From positions 54,683,156-54,747,155 of the forward strand of contig NC_062224.1 of assembly GCF_902686445.1 (NCBI RefSeq): a stretch of 64,000 nt of DNA. Reading direction: 5' to 3'. The notes beneath the pieces were generated by a model. It saw only the letters and a list, made by a program, of their open reading frames with translations. It was not told where the DNA came from and made no database searches. Below, piece after piece: positions 23,895 through 35,175 of this stretch (within the stretch, counting starts at the first letter, position 1; each line of letters opens with the position of its first letter). The position numbers were made by a program, and so were the translations under genes. This DNA is from Sciurus carolinensis. Taxonomy: Eukaryota; Chordata; Mammalia; Rodentia; Sciuridae.

Positions 23895-26395
23895 TATCAT
23901 TTAACACAGTACTACATGTATATGGGTCTGTTTCTGAGCTACTGTGTCATTTCATTAATCTCTGTCTTTATCTGCATTGGTACAATATTGAAGACTGTTT
24001 TGAAAATTATGACATATGTTAAAAGATATTACTTTTCTTCAGACATACATAAGCCAAAATTCTCAAAACAGTCTTCAACAGTCTTTTAACACATGTCAGT
24101 CTTCTTTGTAAGTTGTCTTCATTACCCTTAGCAATTTATTCATCAAGGGTTTGGAGAAATTAAATTTAAAAAATCATTCAGAATTCAACAGTAACTGTGT
24201 TAATTTGTAGATTACTTAGGAAAGAACAAGATGTTTCCAGTATTAATTCATTCCATGTAATACATAGTATATCTCTTCATTTATTAATACTATCTTTTAG
24301 AAAATGTATTTAGCATACATTTTTTATAAATATATTTCTGCTTTGATCTATTTTTGATGACAAATAATACTAAACCATTACTGGAATTCAGATGTTTGCA
24401 TTTATGTTCATAAATAATATATTATTCTTAAACATTGGAAAACAAAATATCTTTTGCTGTTACTATATTAAGTGAAAGATAAGTAAGTTGTAGAATTATA
24501 AATTTATATGCAATATTATCCCATTTTCCTTTCAAAAAAAATCCTATGCATGCAAATATTTGCATAGATATAGAGGGAAGAGTGTGGAAGAATACAAATC
24601 AAATCATTAATTTTGTTTACCAAGGTGGCAAGAGAGAATTATAAAGGGGGTGTCTATTTATGTTCTTTATATAAATTGATGTTGCTTGTATTGAATGAAT
24701 GCATGACATTGTGTACTATTTCTGTAAAAGAACATGACATATCTTTGAAAATGATAGAATTAAATACTATACTCATGACAACTTTATTTCTCCTTAGTAA
24801 AGTCCCATAAGTAACATATTCTGGTACTCTTGCCAAGAAAATACTTGAAATTAAACTCTTTCTCTTTAATGCAAATCTCTAGGTATGACAAGTTAAAAAA
24901 AAAAAAGGGTAAGATTTTCCCTATATCTCCAGCAATTGGTGGTGCTGACTTTTGCATTGAGAGTTTTTCTGTGTCAAATCTACTTTCTGCCATACCACAC
25001 TACCTAGAGAGTCCTGCTGGGTTTTTCTCTACCATGTGTAAGCCAGATTTTGTTTTTATTAACTTTCTATAGCCTACTTTTTTGTATTCTATCTGTCTCT
25101 GACTCAGTGTTCTAATGTTTTTCAATCACATCTGGCACTACTTTATAGATGGGGATGGAGGATTAGTCATCTTTTGCCTTCAGAGCACATATAGAAGAAA
25201 AAGGCATCTACTTTCATAATAATAATTATAAAGATTTTTCATATTCCTCCACTTTCACCTACCCCATCCTCTGAGACTGGCAGAAAACTCTAAAATAAGA
25301 GGGATTTCCATTCTTCACCCCTCACCCCCGTTCCCTCTCTCTGTACCCTACTCCACAACTTCTAAACCTTCCAGTGTGACCCTCATTAATTGCTCCGACC
25401 TCACAATATCCCTCATTTGTTCCCCAGAGTTTTGCCTTAAATCTGTAGATCACTTTGATTACTTCCACATCTGGGATTCGTCACACGCTTGTGTTAACCA
25501 TGACCATGTGCTGAATTACCCAGCAGGATTTAGGAGACACTCAGTCAGAAAAATCATCCCTACTAAGAACAACATCTGGAGAAAATTAAGAGAAGATACT
25601 TTCCATTGAGAATCCTTTGGAATATATTTATGATGTAGAGACAGACAGACACTAGCACATGGGCAGAAGTGGATGGCCTTTCTTTGCTGAAGGCTGAGGA
25701 AGAGTCATACTTCTTCAGAAGACTCCCAAACTAATTATGTACCATAAATGCAAATGCCTGGCAAAGTCACGAATAAACAAGGGATTTTCTCAGAAAAGTC
25801 TTGTTTAGAAGCAGGCGTCATCTCCAATAGAAATGTCTGCATGGACTTTTCCGGTACCATGTGTGTGAGCAAATAAAGATTCTATAAAAGGGAGAGGGGA
25901 AATGGGCCATGTTTTCCTCAATTGGATCATTGAATATCTCCAACTATTTTTCCAAAGCTTGGGTTTGGCAAAAACCAAAATTGGCTTTGCCAAGCATTTT
26001 TCCCTTAATTTTTAAATCCATGTGCATTAAGGGAAATTTAATCCGTGTGTTTCTGATTCATTTACACTTAACTCATCAAAATATTGTTTTGTTAGAGTCA
26101 TTTGGCCCTCAACAAGACTTAGGAGTTAGCAGCATACAGATACACATGTACACAGCACACAGATGCACACATACACATGCAAGCAAAAACCGTACCCTTG
26201 GCTCCTTGGACTCAGACCATTTTTTTCCCCTGAACCTACATCTAAATGGTTATGTATGGGTAAGTCATGGGTATAGAATTTATCTGTGCAATTACACTTT
26301 AACTTTAAAAAATTTTAAAGAGTACAAAGAGTGCAATTACAAAGAGTACACTTCTTCTGGGTGTATTTAGAATGAATCATTTCAGGATTCATTAT
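23895..26395. other. Unique A+T-rich DNA, no gene seen
   Basis: The longest frame (25909-26370, 153 codons) has no domain and runs through A+T-rich and CA-rich sequence ('cacacagatgcacacataca'), so I treat it as chance. Confidence 0.35.
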
Positions 26396-26430
26396 CCTCA
26401 TCCACAGTCATTCTTTTCCTGTGGATGAGG
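26396..26430. repeat. Perfect 12-bp inverted repeat with 11-base loop
   Basis: 'cctcatccacag' at 26396-26407 and its exact complement 'ctgtggatgagg' at 26419-26430. It would form a hairpin in RNA or single-stranded DNA. No transcript is evident around it. Confidence 0.7.
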
Positions 26431-26512
26431 GTCTCCTGTAAAGAGCTGATGTTAGACAGCTTAGTTTTCTGTGCTCCTTCAGTGCAACATACAATACAAA
26501 ATTACTGTAAAA

Positions 26513-26606
26513 AATTTTTTTTTGATGTTTGTGGTATTGAAGCTCAAACTCAGGGCCTCCCAAAGTCTAGGTCAACTTTCTACCATTGAACTACACTCCT
26601 AACCCA
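26513..26606 (-). repeat. ID-type SINE
   Basis: T-run, 'ggtattgaagctcaaactca', 'gggcctcccaaagtctaggt' and 'ccattgaactacactcctaa' are a diverged reverse-complement ID element. Confidence 0.75.
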
Positions 26607-26609
26607 CAC

Positions 26610-28440
26610 TAATTTTTAAAGAAAATTTTTTTCTTCAAAATAATTTTTAATTCATACACTCAGTTCAGAGAGACCAATTATGATGCTGAAAATTTAGGCA
26701 AAAGTAGACATAAACCACTCCACTGAGGCTGGAATTGAGGGAAACCAATTAATGTGCATGAGGGTGAAGAATTTGGGGAGGCTATGCTAAAGTTTTGTTT
26801 TTATTTTCTTAATCACTGAGCATGAAAAAATGATTTACTTGCAGTCCCAGAACATGTTAAACATTTAAGAGGAGTTTCCGAAGCTAAAACTTGAAAACTA
26901 TTAGAATGTATTCTTAAGAGAGGTAGCAAAATGTGAGGCCAGTGAACATGTCTCAAAATAGTAGGACAGATTCCAAGAGCACTGAAGGTCTTTTTAACTC
27001 TCATCCGATACTTATTTTTAGTAAACCCTGTCTTCCTATATGGCAGTTGGGAATTTGGGACACAAGTATACTCAGTTGGTTTACTATATGGGGAAATGAC
27101 CTCTGTTTCTTTACTTAGGCAACCACTGGAGATCTGGGGAGATCAATTGCTGTGTTTTGCAATAGACATTGCAATAGACATTGCAAAAGCAGACTCTTTG
27201 CAAAAACCTATCTGTAACTGGTGACAGCATCTTTACAAAATAATCTCTCTTTTCCATTGTTAATAATTTAGTTTTCCCTTACTTCTTCACAACAATGTTT
27301 TTCTCTTCTCAGGAAAATGTCAATTATTTAACTATATTTTTCTAATTTGACTTCAGGTAGTCTTTCTTCTGGTTGTTGCCATTTTATCACACTTTTGTCA
27401 AACTCTAAAAGATTTTCCTTTTTAAAATGCCTGTAGGTTTTTATAAGTATTTCTTTCCAAATGAAGCTATACTGGTTTAATTTTGTTTAGGATTAAATAC
27501 TATTTATATTTCTTTTCCAAACTTTTGAAATAGAGTACCACATAATGGGTTTAATAAAAGGAATGCATTTAATAGCCAATTAGATAGTTAATCTAATTAA
27601 CTATCAAATCTGTTTCTAGAAGGGGAAAAAAAAGAAGGATCTGGTAATGGTTTAATTTCACCAATTTCACTTTGTATACTTTTTCTTTTTTAAAAATTCT
27701 ATTTCCTGAAGTTTAAATTCTTCAAGTTTTTCCTCCCACTTAATTGAAACCACTACTTTCAAGGGAAATTAGATTTTTAAAAGATGATATTTTCTCACTT
27801 GTATCATGTGAACAACACTGTTCTCCACTAAAATAATTTTACCCTTATTTTTAGTCTACATAAATTAAGAAATAAATACCAATCCCCACACCCTACTTTT
27901 CTTAAAAGCAAAGAACATTTGAACTTAGCTTCTTTTCTCTCACTTTCACTTATCCTACAGCTGGGACCATCATATCCCTATCCCTGCTCACCCAGTGTCC
28001 TCAGCCAGCCTGGTTGACTGCTGGACCTGCAATGTCTTCCCTTCCTTTTCCTCCTGCAAGTCTCTGCTCAACCCATGAAGGCTGGCTCAAAAGGTCACAA
28101 AAGGACTCTTCTCTCACTTCTCAGAACAATTCAATTGTTATTTCATCATGAACAATCATAACATCAGCTACCATTGACAGAGTGCTCAGCATGTGCCTCC
28201 ACTTTACAAAGTTGGTAACATGTAAGGCTCCACCCTCTCATCAGCAAACATTACATGTTTGTTAAATAAATTTAAAGTAAAACCATTTGTGTCTGGACCT
28301 GCTTTCCTTAAAACATTGGGTCCTCTCTAAAATCAGAGAGGATTTTTTTTCCAAATTTTATACTTAGTTCTACTGCATTGACCTGATGCTATAAATACCT
28401 ATCAAATATTAATGGAGTTTAATTGTCAATATAAAAGTTA
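26610..28440. other. Unique A+T-rich DNA, no gene seen
   Basis: Contains a small tandem repeat ('ttgcaatagaca' twice, at about 27161-27186) and a 10-bp hairpin 'gatagttaat'/'attaactatc' (27583-27605). A possible MIR scrap lies at about 28160-28215. No coding region. Confidence 0.35.
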
Positions 28441-28445
28441 TAACT

Positions 28446-28541
28446 AGGGTTGGGGATATAGATCAGCGGTTGAGTGTTTGCCTCATCTGTGCAAGGTTCT
28501 GGGTCCAATACCAAGCACCACAAACAACAACAAAAAAAACT
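28446..28541 (+). repeat. ID-type SINE
   Basis: 'gggttggggatatagatcag', 'cggttgagtgtttgcctcat' and 'gggtccaataccaagcacca' followed by an A-rich tail with CAA units is a typical ID element in sense orientation. Confidence 0.85.
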
Positions 28542-28680
28542 TATAATAAGAATCTTTGCAATATCATCTTTTCAAAGTAGGAAAATGCAATCAGAAGACT
28601 AAAATGGATTGACTCAATTTTATAAATCTACCATAACATATGGTCTTATTGTTGTTCAGTTGAAGAATTTATTCACTTCA

Positions 28681-28709
28681 CTTTTTTTTTTTTTTTTTTT
28701 TTTTTTTTT
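28681..28709. repeat. Poly(T) tract
   Basis: An uninterrupted run of about 28 T. No SINE body follows ('ggtgcttcaactatctttca'), so it may be a remnant tail. Confidence 0.6.
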
Positions 28710-28724
28710 GGTGCTTCAACTATC

Positions 28725-29560
28725 TTTCAGTAAATATTAGTTGAACTCCTACTGGGCACCAGTCATTGATTTATGTGCTGGGGAACAAAGAAGAATTTTT
28801 TGACCTCATGGTTCATGCATTCTGTTGAGAGTGAGACAATAAGCAATTGTACAATGAATAAATCCTTTATCACATGATAGACCTTATAGAGAAAAATAAA
28901 GCAGGATAAGAAGGAAAATAAATGCAAGGGGTGAAGGGCAGGTGTTTGCTGCACTACGAAAAAGGAAGTCTTTACTAATAAGATATTTGAGCAGACACAT
29001 GAAGAAAGTGGAGGGGCTGGTCATGCTAACATCTGAGGGTCAGTGTTTCCAGGGGGAGTTGTAGTATAGCATTCTGAGGTAGGTGTTTGACTTCCGGGGA
29101 GGAGGGAGATAGGCAGAGGAGGTAGGGAACAGATGAGATCAAAGAGGATAGGGCCAAATCACATAGAGACTTTTAGGTGATGGGATGGCAAGATAGAGGG
29201 CTATGGACAGAGCAGAGATGGCATGCTCTGACACAATTGAGAGAAGCATCCTGGGTGCTACGTGCAGAATCAATTCAAGGAGAAGTACAACGGAAAACCC
29301 CTTAGGAAGTTCACACAATTTTCCTGGTGAGAGGAGCTGATGCTTGCACTAGGGGAGAATGTTGATGAAGTGAAATGGTCAGATTCTGGGTCCGTTCTCA
29401 ACTTGAGACAATAAGATTTAGGATATATTGGACAACATGGATTGCAAAAAAAGGAGGAACCAGAGGTCACTCCAAACTTTGAATTCGAAAGCTGGTGTGG
29501 CAATTTTCTGAGATGAAGAAGAAAGCCGGCTAAGGTAGGAATTGTCAAGGTCATACTACA
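28725..29560 (+). repeat. L2-type LINE relic
   Basis: Ordered matches to the L2 3' region: 'actcctactgggcaccagtc', 'gtgctggggaacaaagaaga', 'gagacaataagcaattgtac', 'tttgagcagacacatgaaga', 'gggccaaatcacatagagac', 'gcatgctctgacacaattga' and 'gaaatggtcagattctgggt'. Open frames here (such as 29270-29611 minus) are incidental. Confidence 0.7.
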
Positions 29561-30109
29561 AGACCAGCCAAGATGAGGCCTTGATTCCCCTGATCCTGCT
29601 GGTAAAGACACTACGAGCCACTTTCAGATTTGTGCATTTTATTAGGTAGATAGTGAAAAAAAAGTAAGTGAAGGATGTTAATTTCCTATAATCCTTGACC
29701 CACAACACAAAATGATGAGCTAAAATCAAAGGGTCTGCATGATGGCAATACCAGTGTGGGGTGCCACGTTGCCAAGAAGCTAATTCTTTAATACAGTATA
29801 GTGATTTCTGTGGCTCGATGCTAAGGAAGACTGGAAGACAGCCCCATATTTTGTCAGAATTTCATCAACCAAGAGGTGATGGAAAGCTCTCATGGCAGGG
29901 GAGATACGAAGATGAGACCAGGATGGCCTTGTGACATGGCAGCTTACATATCTCCCACACTCTGGTGTTAGGGGACTCAAGGCATCTGCCAGGTTTAAGT
30001 TTAGCTATGGTCCAAGCCTTTGCTTATGTGACCAATTCTGACACTTGCAAGACCACCAGGGCAGCAAGCCACCACTGTTGCACTTAGAGAATCAAAAGAT
30101 TGGATTTTG

Positions 30110-30300
30110 GGTATGCTAAGCATTAGTATTGATGGTTGAGGATGGAGTTTAGAGCTGAGGATGGGGCTGTTGACCAGGATTTCACACATCTGAGTGTCAT
30201 TGGCATATGCATTTTAAATTAAAATTAGGAAATTTGATGAGATAGAGCTCCTAGGAAGGACATGAAGCCTCAGTGGAAGCTTAGTCAATAATTTGTAGGT
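30110..30300 (+). repeat. L2 relic, possible continuation of the 28.7-kb element
   Basis: 'gaggatggagtttagagctg', 'catctgagtgtcattggcat' and 'gatgagatagagctcctagg' resemble the part of L2 that follows the preceding segment, so 29560-30110 may be an insertion or a diverged part. Confidence 0.5.
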
Positions 30301-32045
30301 ACTCAAAGAAGCACTTATTTTTATTACCACTTAGAAGATTCAAGCTGCCTTGTTCTACGTGTCTGAAATACTAGATAGCAAAAATAGAGAATTAAAAGAA
30401 TTTAGAATATATAAAAGGAATTAAGAAGAAACAAACATTTGTTAAGACCCTTTGTAGAAAGGAGGGAAAATTGGGTAGGACTGTGAAGAATAGCAAATAA
30501 GTCATCAGCAAGGATAGATACAATCTCATTTATAGTGTTCTTTCATTGTAAAGGAGAAAAATTGGTTACACCTACACAGGAATTTTTCACTTTATCTTAC
30601 TTTCTTCCGAGTATCATTTTTTCCAATAGTTAGGTGGGGTAAAAAGTACATATCCCAAGAATAAAAGCATATCTCCAATACTGTGAAGGAATGAAAATCA
30701 CTTTTTTAAAAAATGCCAAGGCAGCCAAAGACATTGAGAAAATTTTATTTTATATTTTTATTTGCCCCCTCCTTGAAAATTGTTATTAGATTGAAAATCT
30801 TCCAGCTAGGAGATCTTAATTCTTGTTTCCCACCCAAGGTGGAAGTCAAAGGGCAATGGTAATCACAATTGAAAGAATCTTCTCAGTTGTAGTCCTTCTG
30901 AGTGAGTGCAAGACAAAGAACAACTCCTGAACCTATTTACACATGCAAATCAAATGGATCTAAATTCCTATTCTGTTATTGTAAGAATGTTTTTCTTTCT
31001 CTTAAGAAATCACACCTTGAAATGATCCTCTGACCAAAGCCTCAGGGATGTTTCTCTGTCCAAAGGGTCAGTCTTGGATAGTACCCACTTTATCAGAGCA
31101 ATTTCAGTTTTTCACAGATGTGGCTGTTGCTGACATATAGTCTAGGACAAGTGGCCCATTATTAAGCAGCCTATAATTGCGATAAACAGTGTCATCACCA
31201 AAGTTTAATGAGTTTCCTGTGCCCAACCCCAGCTCCCTCCAGCACATTATGCCCACCCTCTCCCTGTTATCAAACATATGAACATTTTCTAGGTAATTTG
31301 ATAGGTGTATTTTTGAATCCTGTTCTACCCAGAAGCCTCAATCTGCTCATTTACAGATGAGGATTTCTAACTCAGATGAGAAAACTGGCAGGATCCCCTG
31401 GGTAGGTTCCCAGACACCTTGGATATTCAGAGCAATTCTTCCAGAAATTTTAAGGTACAAACTGAATAATGTCATAGGTTTTTTAGAGTGGATCAAAATA
31501 GCCTGCAAAGTAATTCTACTTGTGGTTATGGACTGGGCTCCATAACTTCTAAATTTAAAATTTTAGAGTAGGTTACTGACCTGGTAAGTGTTCTAGGTTG
31601 GAAGAATACTTAGACCACTGTCCTACGTGGCAAACATAGAGTATGGAAACCAAGATGGTAGCCATGAGTGAAGGGTTGGCTGTACTTCAAATGACAGGAG
31701 ATCTGTGTCTTGTGGGAGTGTGCTCTCTGACCAGAAAACAGGGACATGGAGGGAGTAAAGTGTTTTGTTTGCCCTTGTATTCAAATACCTCCAGCTGAAA
31801 AATTACAACATCCCAAATAAAAGAAAACACAAAACCAAAACAGGGTCAAAGAGTCTGTTAACATTCATACGTGCCTGCCAATTGAATAGCACAATCCAGA
31901 TCTCTGGACTATGGCTTTTAAAAAAAGTATATTGCTTTCAATCTATGGATATATGACCCCTAATAATTTGTTAATTCAGAGAGGAAAATTTGTTTTTACT
32001 CCCTTCCTCTGCCTATTCAAAAACAGAGATGGTGGTCTCTTTTGG
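30301..32045. other. Unique DNA, no gene seen
   Basis: No domain-bearing open frame and no repeat that I can assign with confidence. Confidence 0.35.
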
Positions 32046-32049
32046 AGTA

Positions 32050-32185
32050 GCTAGGGTAGTGATTTGGCTCCTTCAACTTTTGTTTATAAGAACTTGGCAA
32101 CTCAGTAAGTCCTTTAGTCTTTGTTTCATCTATGAAATGAATATTATAATACTTAGTTTTCAAGGTTACTGGGGAAACAGCAGTG
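32050..32185 (+). repeat. MIR-like SINE relic
   Basis: 'cttggcaactcagtaagtcc', 'tttagtctttgtttcatcta' and 'tgaaatgaatattataatac' follow the MIR order. It lies about 110 bp from the end of the ERV. Confidence 0.6.
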
Positions 32186-32293
32186 TTTGAAGCATTTAGT
32201 AAAAGACTTATCACATAGGGTCATATATCATAGTTATTATTCAGATTATTATTAAGTAACATGTTCATTCTTCTTTCTCTATCCCTTTTTCCT

Positions 32294-32606
32294 TGTAAAG
32301 TGACTGTCTAGTGAAAGAATTTCACACAGAGACATGGGTCAAAGCTAAGCGCCGAGTAGTTCCACTTTATTCAGAAAGGAGTGTGTTTATATAGAGCCGG
32401 GTGTGGGCTGATTGGTTGGGGCATGAAACGGGGTGAGGGCTGATAGGGCAAGTCCCGATGCAACAGGTTTCTGGTGGAGGTGTTGGATACTGATTGGGTG
32501 TGGCATGGTGCCTGCAGGAACAGCGATGGAAGGTAGAATCCAGAAGAGAATGTTGACCAGCGCCATGTTGGGAAAAGGAAGAGCGGTGACCTTATATTTC
32601 TCCCTT
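32294..32606 (-). mobile_element. ERV 3' LTR (about 310 bp)
   Basis: On the minus strand this holds a CCAAT box ('ccaatcagcccacacccgg'), a TATA box ('ctctatataaacacac') about 20 bases on, and an AATAAA signal ('tctgaataaagtggaac'), in the order U3-R. The distal end on the plus strand is 'tgtaaagtgactg' at 32294. The inner end lies after the purine tract 'aaaaagggagaaa' at about 32607-32620, read as the polypurine tract. The inner terminal dinucleotide is not the canonical TG. There is no 5' partner LTR in the window to compare. Confidence 0.75.
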
Positions 32607-32622
32607 TTTGTTTTTATATTTT
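32607..32622 (-). promoter_or_regulatory. ERV polypurine tract (plus-strand primer site)
   Basis: The minus strand reads 'aacaaaaagggagaaa' directly before the presumed LTR start and just downstream of the env stop. Position and composition fit the polypurine tract. Confidence 0.65.
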
Positions 32623-32646
32623 GGAATGGGGCATCACTCAATCTGG

Positions 32647-34572
32647 CTACTTCACGCTGGATGGGGGCAGAGTCTGGGAAAGGGTAGAGAGTTTCAGGAG
32701 AAATATGGTCAGGAGACCCCATAACAAGGCCAAAAAAGGGAAGGTTTCTTGGGGGATGAGGTTGATGAATGTCCCCTGTAGCCATAGGCCCTGAATTGTC
32801 TCATTCCATTCCCTCAGGTGGTAAATGGGTGGAATGAGCCAAGCGTCCTGGTGAAGGGATGTGAGGAAAGAGTCCCATGAGCTGAGTAGTTTTTCTTTAA
32901 TAGGTGGTGGTAAGATGTTCCCAGGGGATGTGGGGAAGTTATCTGTAGCCAGTGGTTGATAGTACCTGAGGAGAAGCTGGTTGAAAGTTTGGTTAGAAAT
33001 AGCCTGAAGTTGACATTGAAGGAACTTTAACAAGCAGGGTAAAAAGAGATAGGTGAGAGAAATGAGGAATATTGGACCCAGGATTGGGAGTACCCATGCA
33101 AGGAAGAAGGACTGAAGCCACAATGAAAGAGGAGAATTAGGAGTATGTCCTCGAAGTCCCGCAGTCAAATCCTGTAGTTTAATAATGTTCTGTTCAACCA
33201 CCCTGGATTCATTTATATAGTAACAACATTCTTCCCTGAGGAATAAACAAGTACCTCCTTTTACAGCTGTAAGAAGATCTACGGCCCTGTGGTTTTGCAG
33301 TGTTATCTGGGCCAAAGAGGTTACCTGTTTCTGTAAGGAAGCTAGGGATTCAGCTGTTGAAGTGAGGGTGCCTTCAAGTTTGGTGTTCAGTTGTTCTGTG
33401 GCCCATAGAGAGTGACCAAGGGCTCCACCTGAAAAAGCAGCTCCAGTGATAGAAGAGGTTAGTGATATTGCCACAAGTATGGGTAGGAAGGCAGCTCATT
33501 TTTGGCGCGGGGAGGGAAGGAAAAAAGATTGAAGTTCGGAGGAACTATAGAGGGTTAATTGAGGCACAAGTGTGATAAGGACACAGGGAGAAGTGGAATT
33601 GCCATGGAGCTGGCTACTGATGGTGGTGTTGCACCAAAAGAAATGCCCAGGGTGGGTATATATGGTGTTTGTAATAGTGGTATTAGTATGGCAGGTTATA
33701 GCCAAAGGATATATTGAGGATGAGGATGTGAGAAGGCAATGAGTGAAGTGATCTGGTTCAGGTTCCCATAAGGGAACAGCATGGATAGGTGTTATTGGTT
33801 TAGCAGAGTTTGGGAATGAGTAGGTAGAAGAGTTCAGAGGGACTGTGGCCAGGAGGGGTCGTTGCAAGGAGGCACATAAGAAGCAATTTGTAGGATCGAC
33901 AGAGGTGAGATTTAGAAATTTAGCTGTTTCTTGGATACGTTGTAGCCAAGAATAGGTATGACCAGAAGGTGAGGATGTATTTTGTAAGGTTTGGATAAGA
34001 ACCTTTTCTGAGTGTTGTATATCTGAAGCAACCTGAGAGATTTGTGATCCTACGGGAGTGAGTTCTCGAGAGATGTGAAGGGTTCCATGAGGTTTAGACC
34101 AGGTTCCGTAATAGATGAAGGCCTTTTCTCTGGTTGCCCAGGGGTCTTTGATGGTGAGTGAAATTGAGCCATTCTTCTGTTTCTGGAGATTGTTGGAGGC
34201 AGAGGTGTAATGATGCCCATAGGTGGAGTCTCCCAGGTATTGAATGTTGCATGACCATTATGGAAAGCCCCCATAAATATCAGGCCACCAATGACAGTAA
34301 TCTTTCTTTTGGTCATATATGAAGCAGAGGTAGGGAAGAAGGAGGGGCTGGCTGAAGAAGACCTTAGTTGTTGGTGGGAATATCAGGGTTATTGGAGCTG
34401 AACATCCTGTAGGTGGACAGGAGACAGAGGTGGGAAGTAGATGAGTAGTTTTGGTGTTCTGTTCAGTATAGGTTTCTCTGATCTTGAATGTCCAGACAAA
34501 AGTTGTGGCATGTGAGGGGAGACTTGGGAGGGCTAGGAGGAGTGGGAAGAGGAAAAGCTTAGAGTTGAGCAT
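32647..34572 (-). pseudogene. env: ERV env remnant (SU plus TM)
   Basis: The minus frame opening at 34572 has a hydrophobic leader of about 20 residues, so it is the Env start. SU then lies in at least three frames (34258-34572, 34050-34316, 33496-33867). A TGA at 33496-33498 falls at the predicted SU/TM boundary, after a basic segment. The TM part (32647-33474, about 275 codons) is continuous: a Gly/Ala-rich fusion-peptide-like segment, a heptad-type coiled coil, a CX6CC motif ('CLFLREECC'), a long hydrophobic anchor and a cytoplasmic tail. In the family SU binds a receptor and TM drives membrane fusion. This copy is broken in SU and at the junction and cannot make a normal Env. Only the motif content supports the call; I did not compare it with a database. 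Confidence 0.88.
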
Positions 34573-34688
34573 TTTCGGGTATAGTTGGAGTATTTCTGGG
34601 TATGGTTTCGAGGAGTGAGATGCGAGAAAAGCATAGTTTCAGAGGGTTTTGAGGGGAGAGGGAACAGGAGAATTTGGGATCAGCTTCA

Positions 34689-34704
34689 TGAGGAGGAGTT
34701 TTCT
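34689..34704. repeat. Target-site duplication, left copy, of the full-length L1
   Basis: 'tgaggaggagttttct' here and identically at 41272-41287. The two copies rejoin the ERV sequence across the L1. Confidence 0.95.
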
Positions 34705-34732
34705 TTTTTTTTTTTCTTTTTTTTCTTTTTTT
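34704..34732 (-). other. Terminal poly(A) tail of the L1
   Basis: On the plus strand an almost pure T run with two C interruptions, directly abutting the target duplication. An AATAAA (minus strand) lies at 34747-34752, about 15 bases upstream of the tail, as expected for a normal cleavage/polyadenylation site. Confidence 0.9.
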
Positions 34733-34916
34733 ACTGATCATTCTGTTTTATTAGTAAATGGTGCCCTAATATTATGATTTAGAAGATTAAATATCAACAA
34801 TTATTTTTGTACTTTCACTTTTAAAATAAGTAAATTGGGGACCCCAAAATACTAAATGGTTTATCCAACTAATGACACAGAGGAACCTAGACACTTTTAT
34901 GTCTAATCAAGTAGTC
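34733..34916 (-). other. Probable 3'-transduced flanking sequence
   Basis: About 184 bp of non-L1 sequence between the L1's own A-rich end (an AAAT array) and a second, terminal poly(A). It sits inside the target duplications, so it arrived with the L1. On the minus strand it starts 'gactacttgattagacataa' and ends just after an AATAAA. This is the structure made when transcription reads past the weak L1 signal of a source element to a downstream polyadenylation site. Confidence 0.85.
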
Positions 34917-35175
34917 TTTATTTATTTATTTATTTATTTTATTGTATACAAATGGGATACATGTTGTTTCTCTATTTGTACATAGAGTCAAGGCATACCA
35001 TTTGTGTAATCATACGTTTACATAGGGCAATGATGTTTGTTTTTTTTCCCTTCCCCCCCACCCCAACCACCCCTCTTTTCCCTCTATACAGTCCTTCTTT
35101 CCTTCATTCTTACCGCTCTCCTTATCCCTAACCCTAAACCTAATGCTAACCCCTCCCACCCCCCATTATATGTCC

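Noticed and set aside
25909..26370. 153-codon plus-strand open frame
   Set aside because: A+T-rich and CA-rich sequence, no recognisable domain, no supporting splice or promoter signals.
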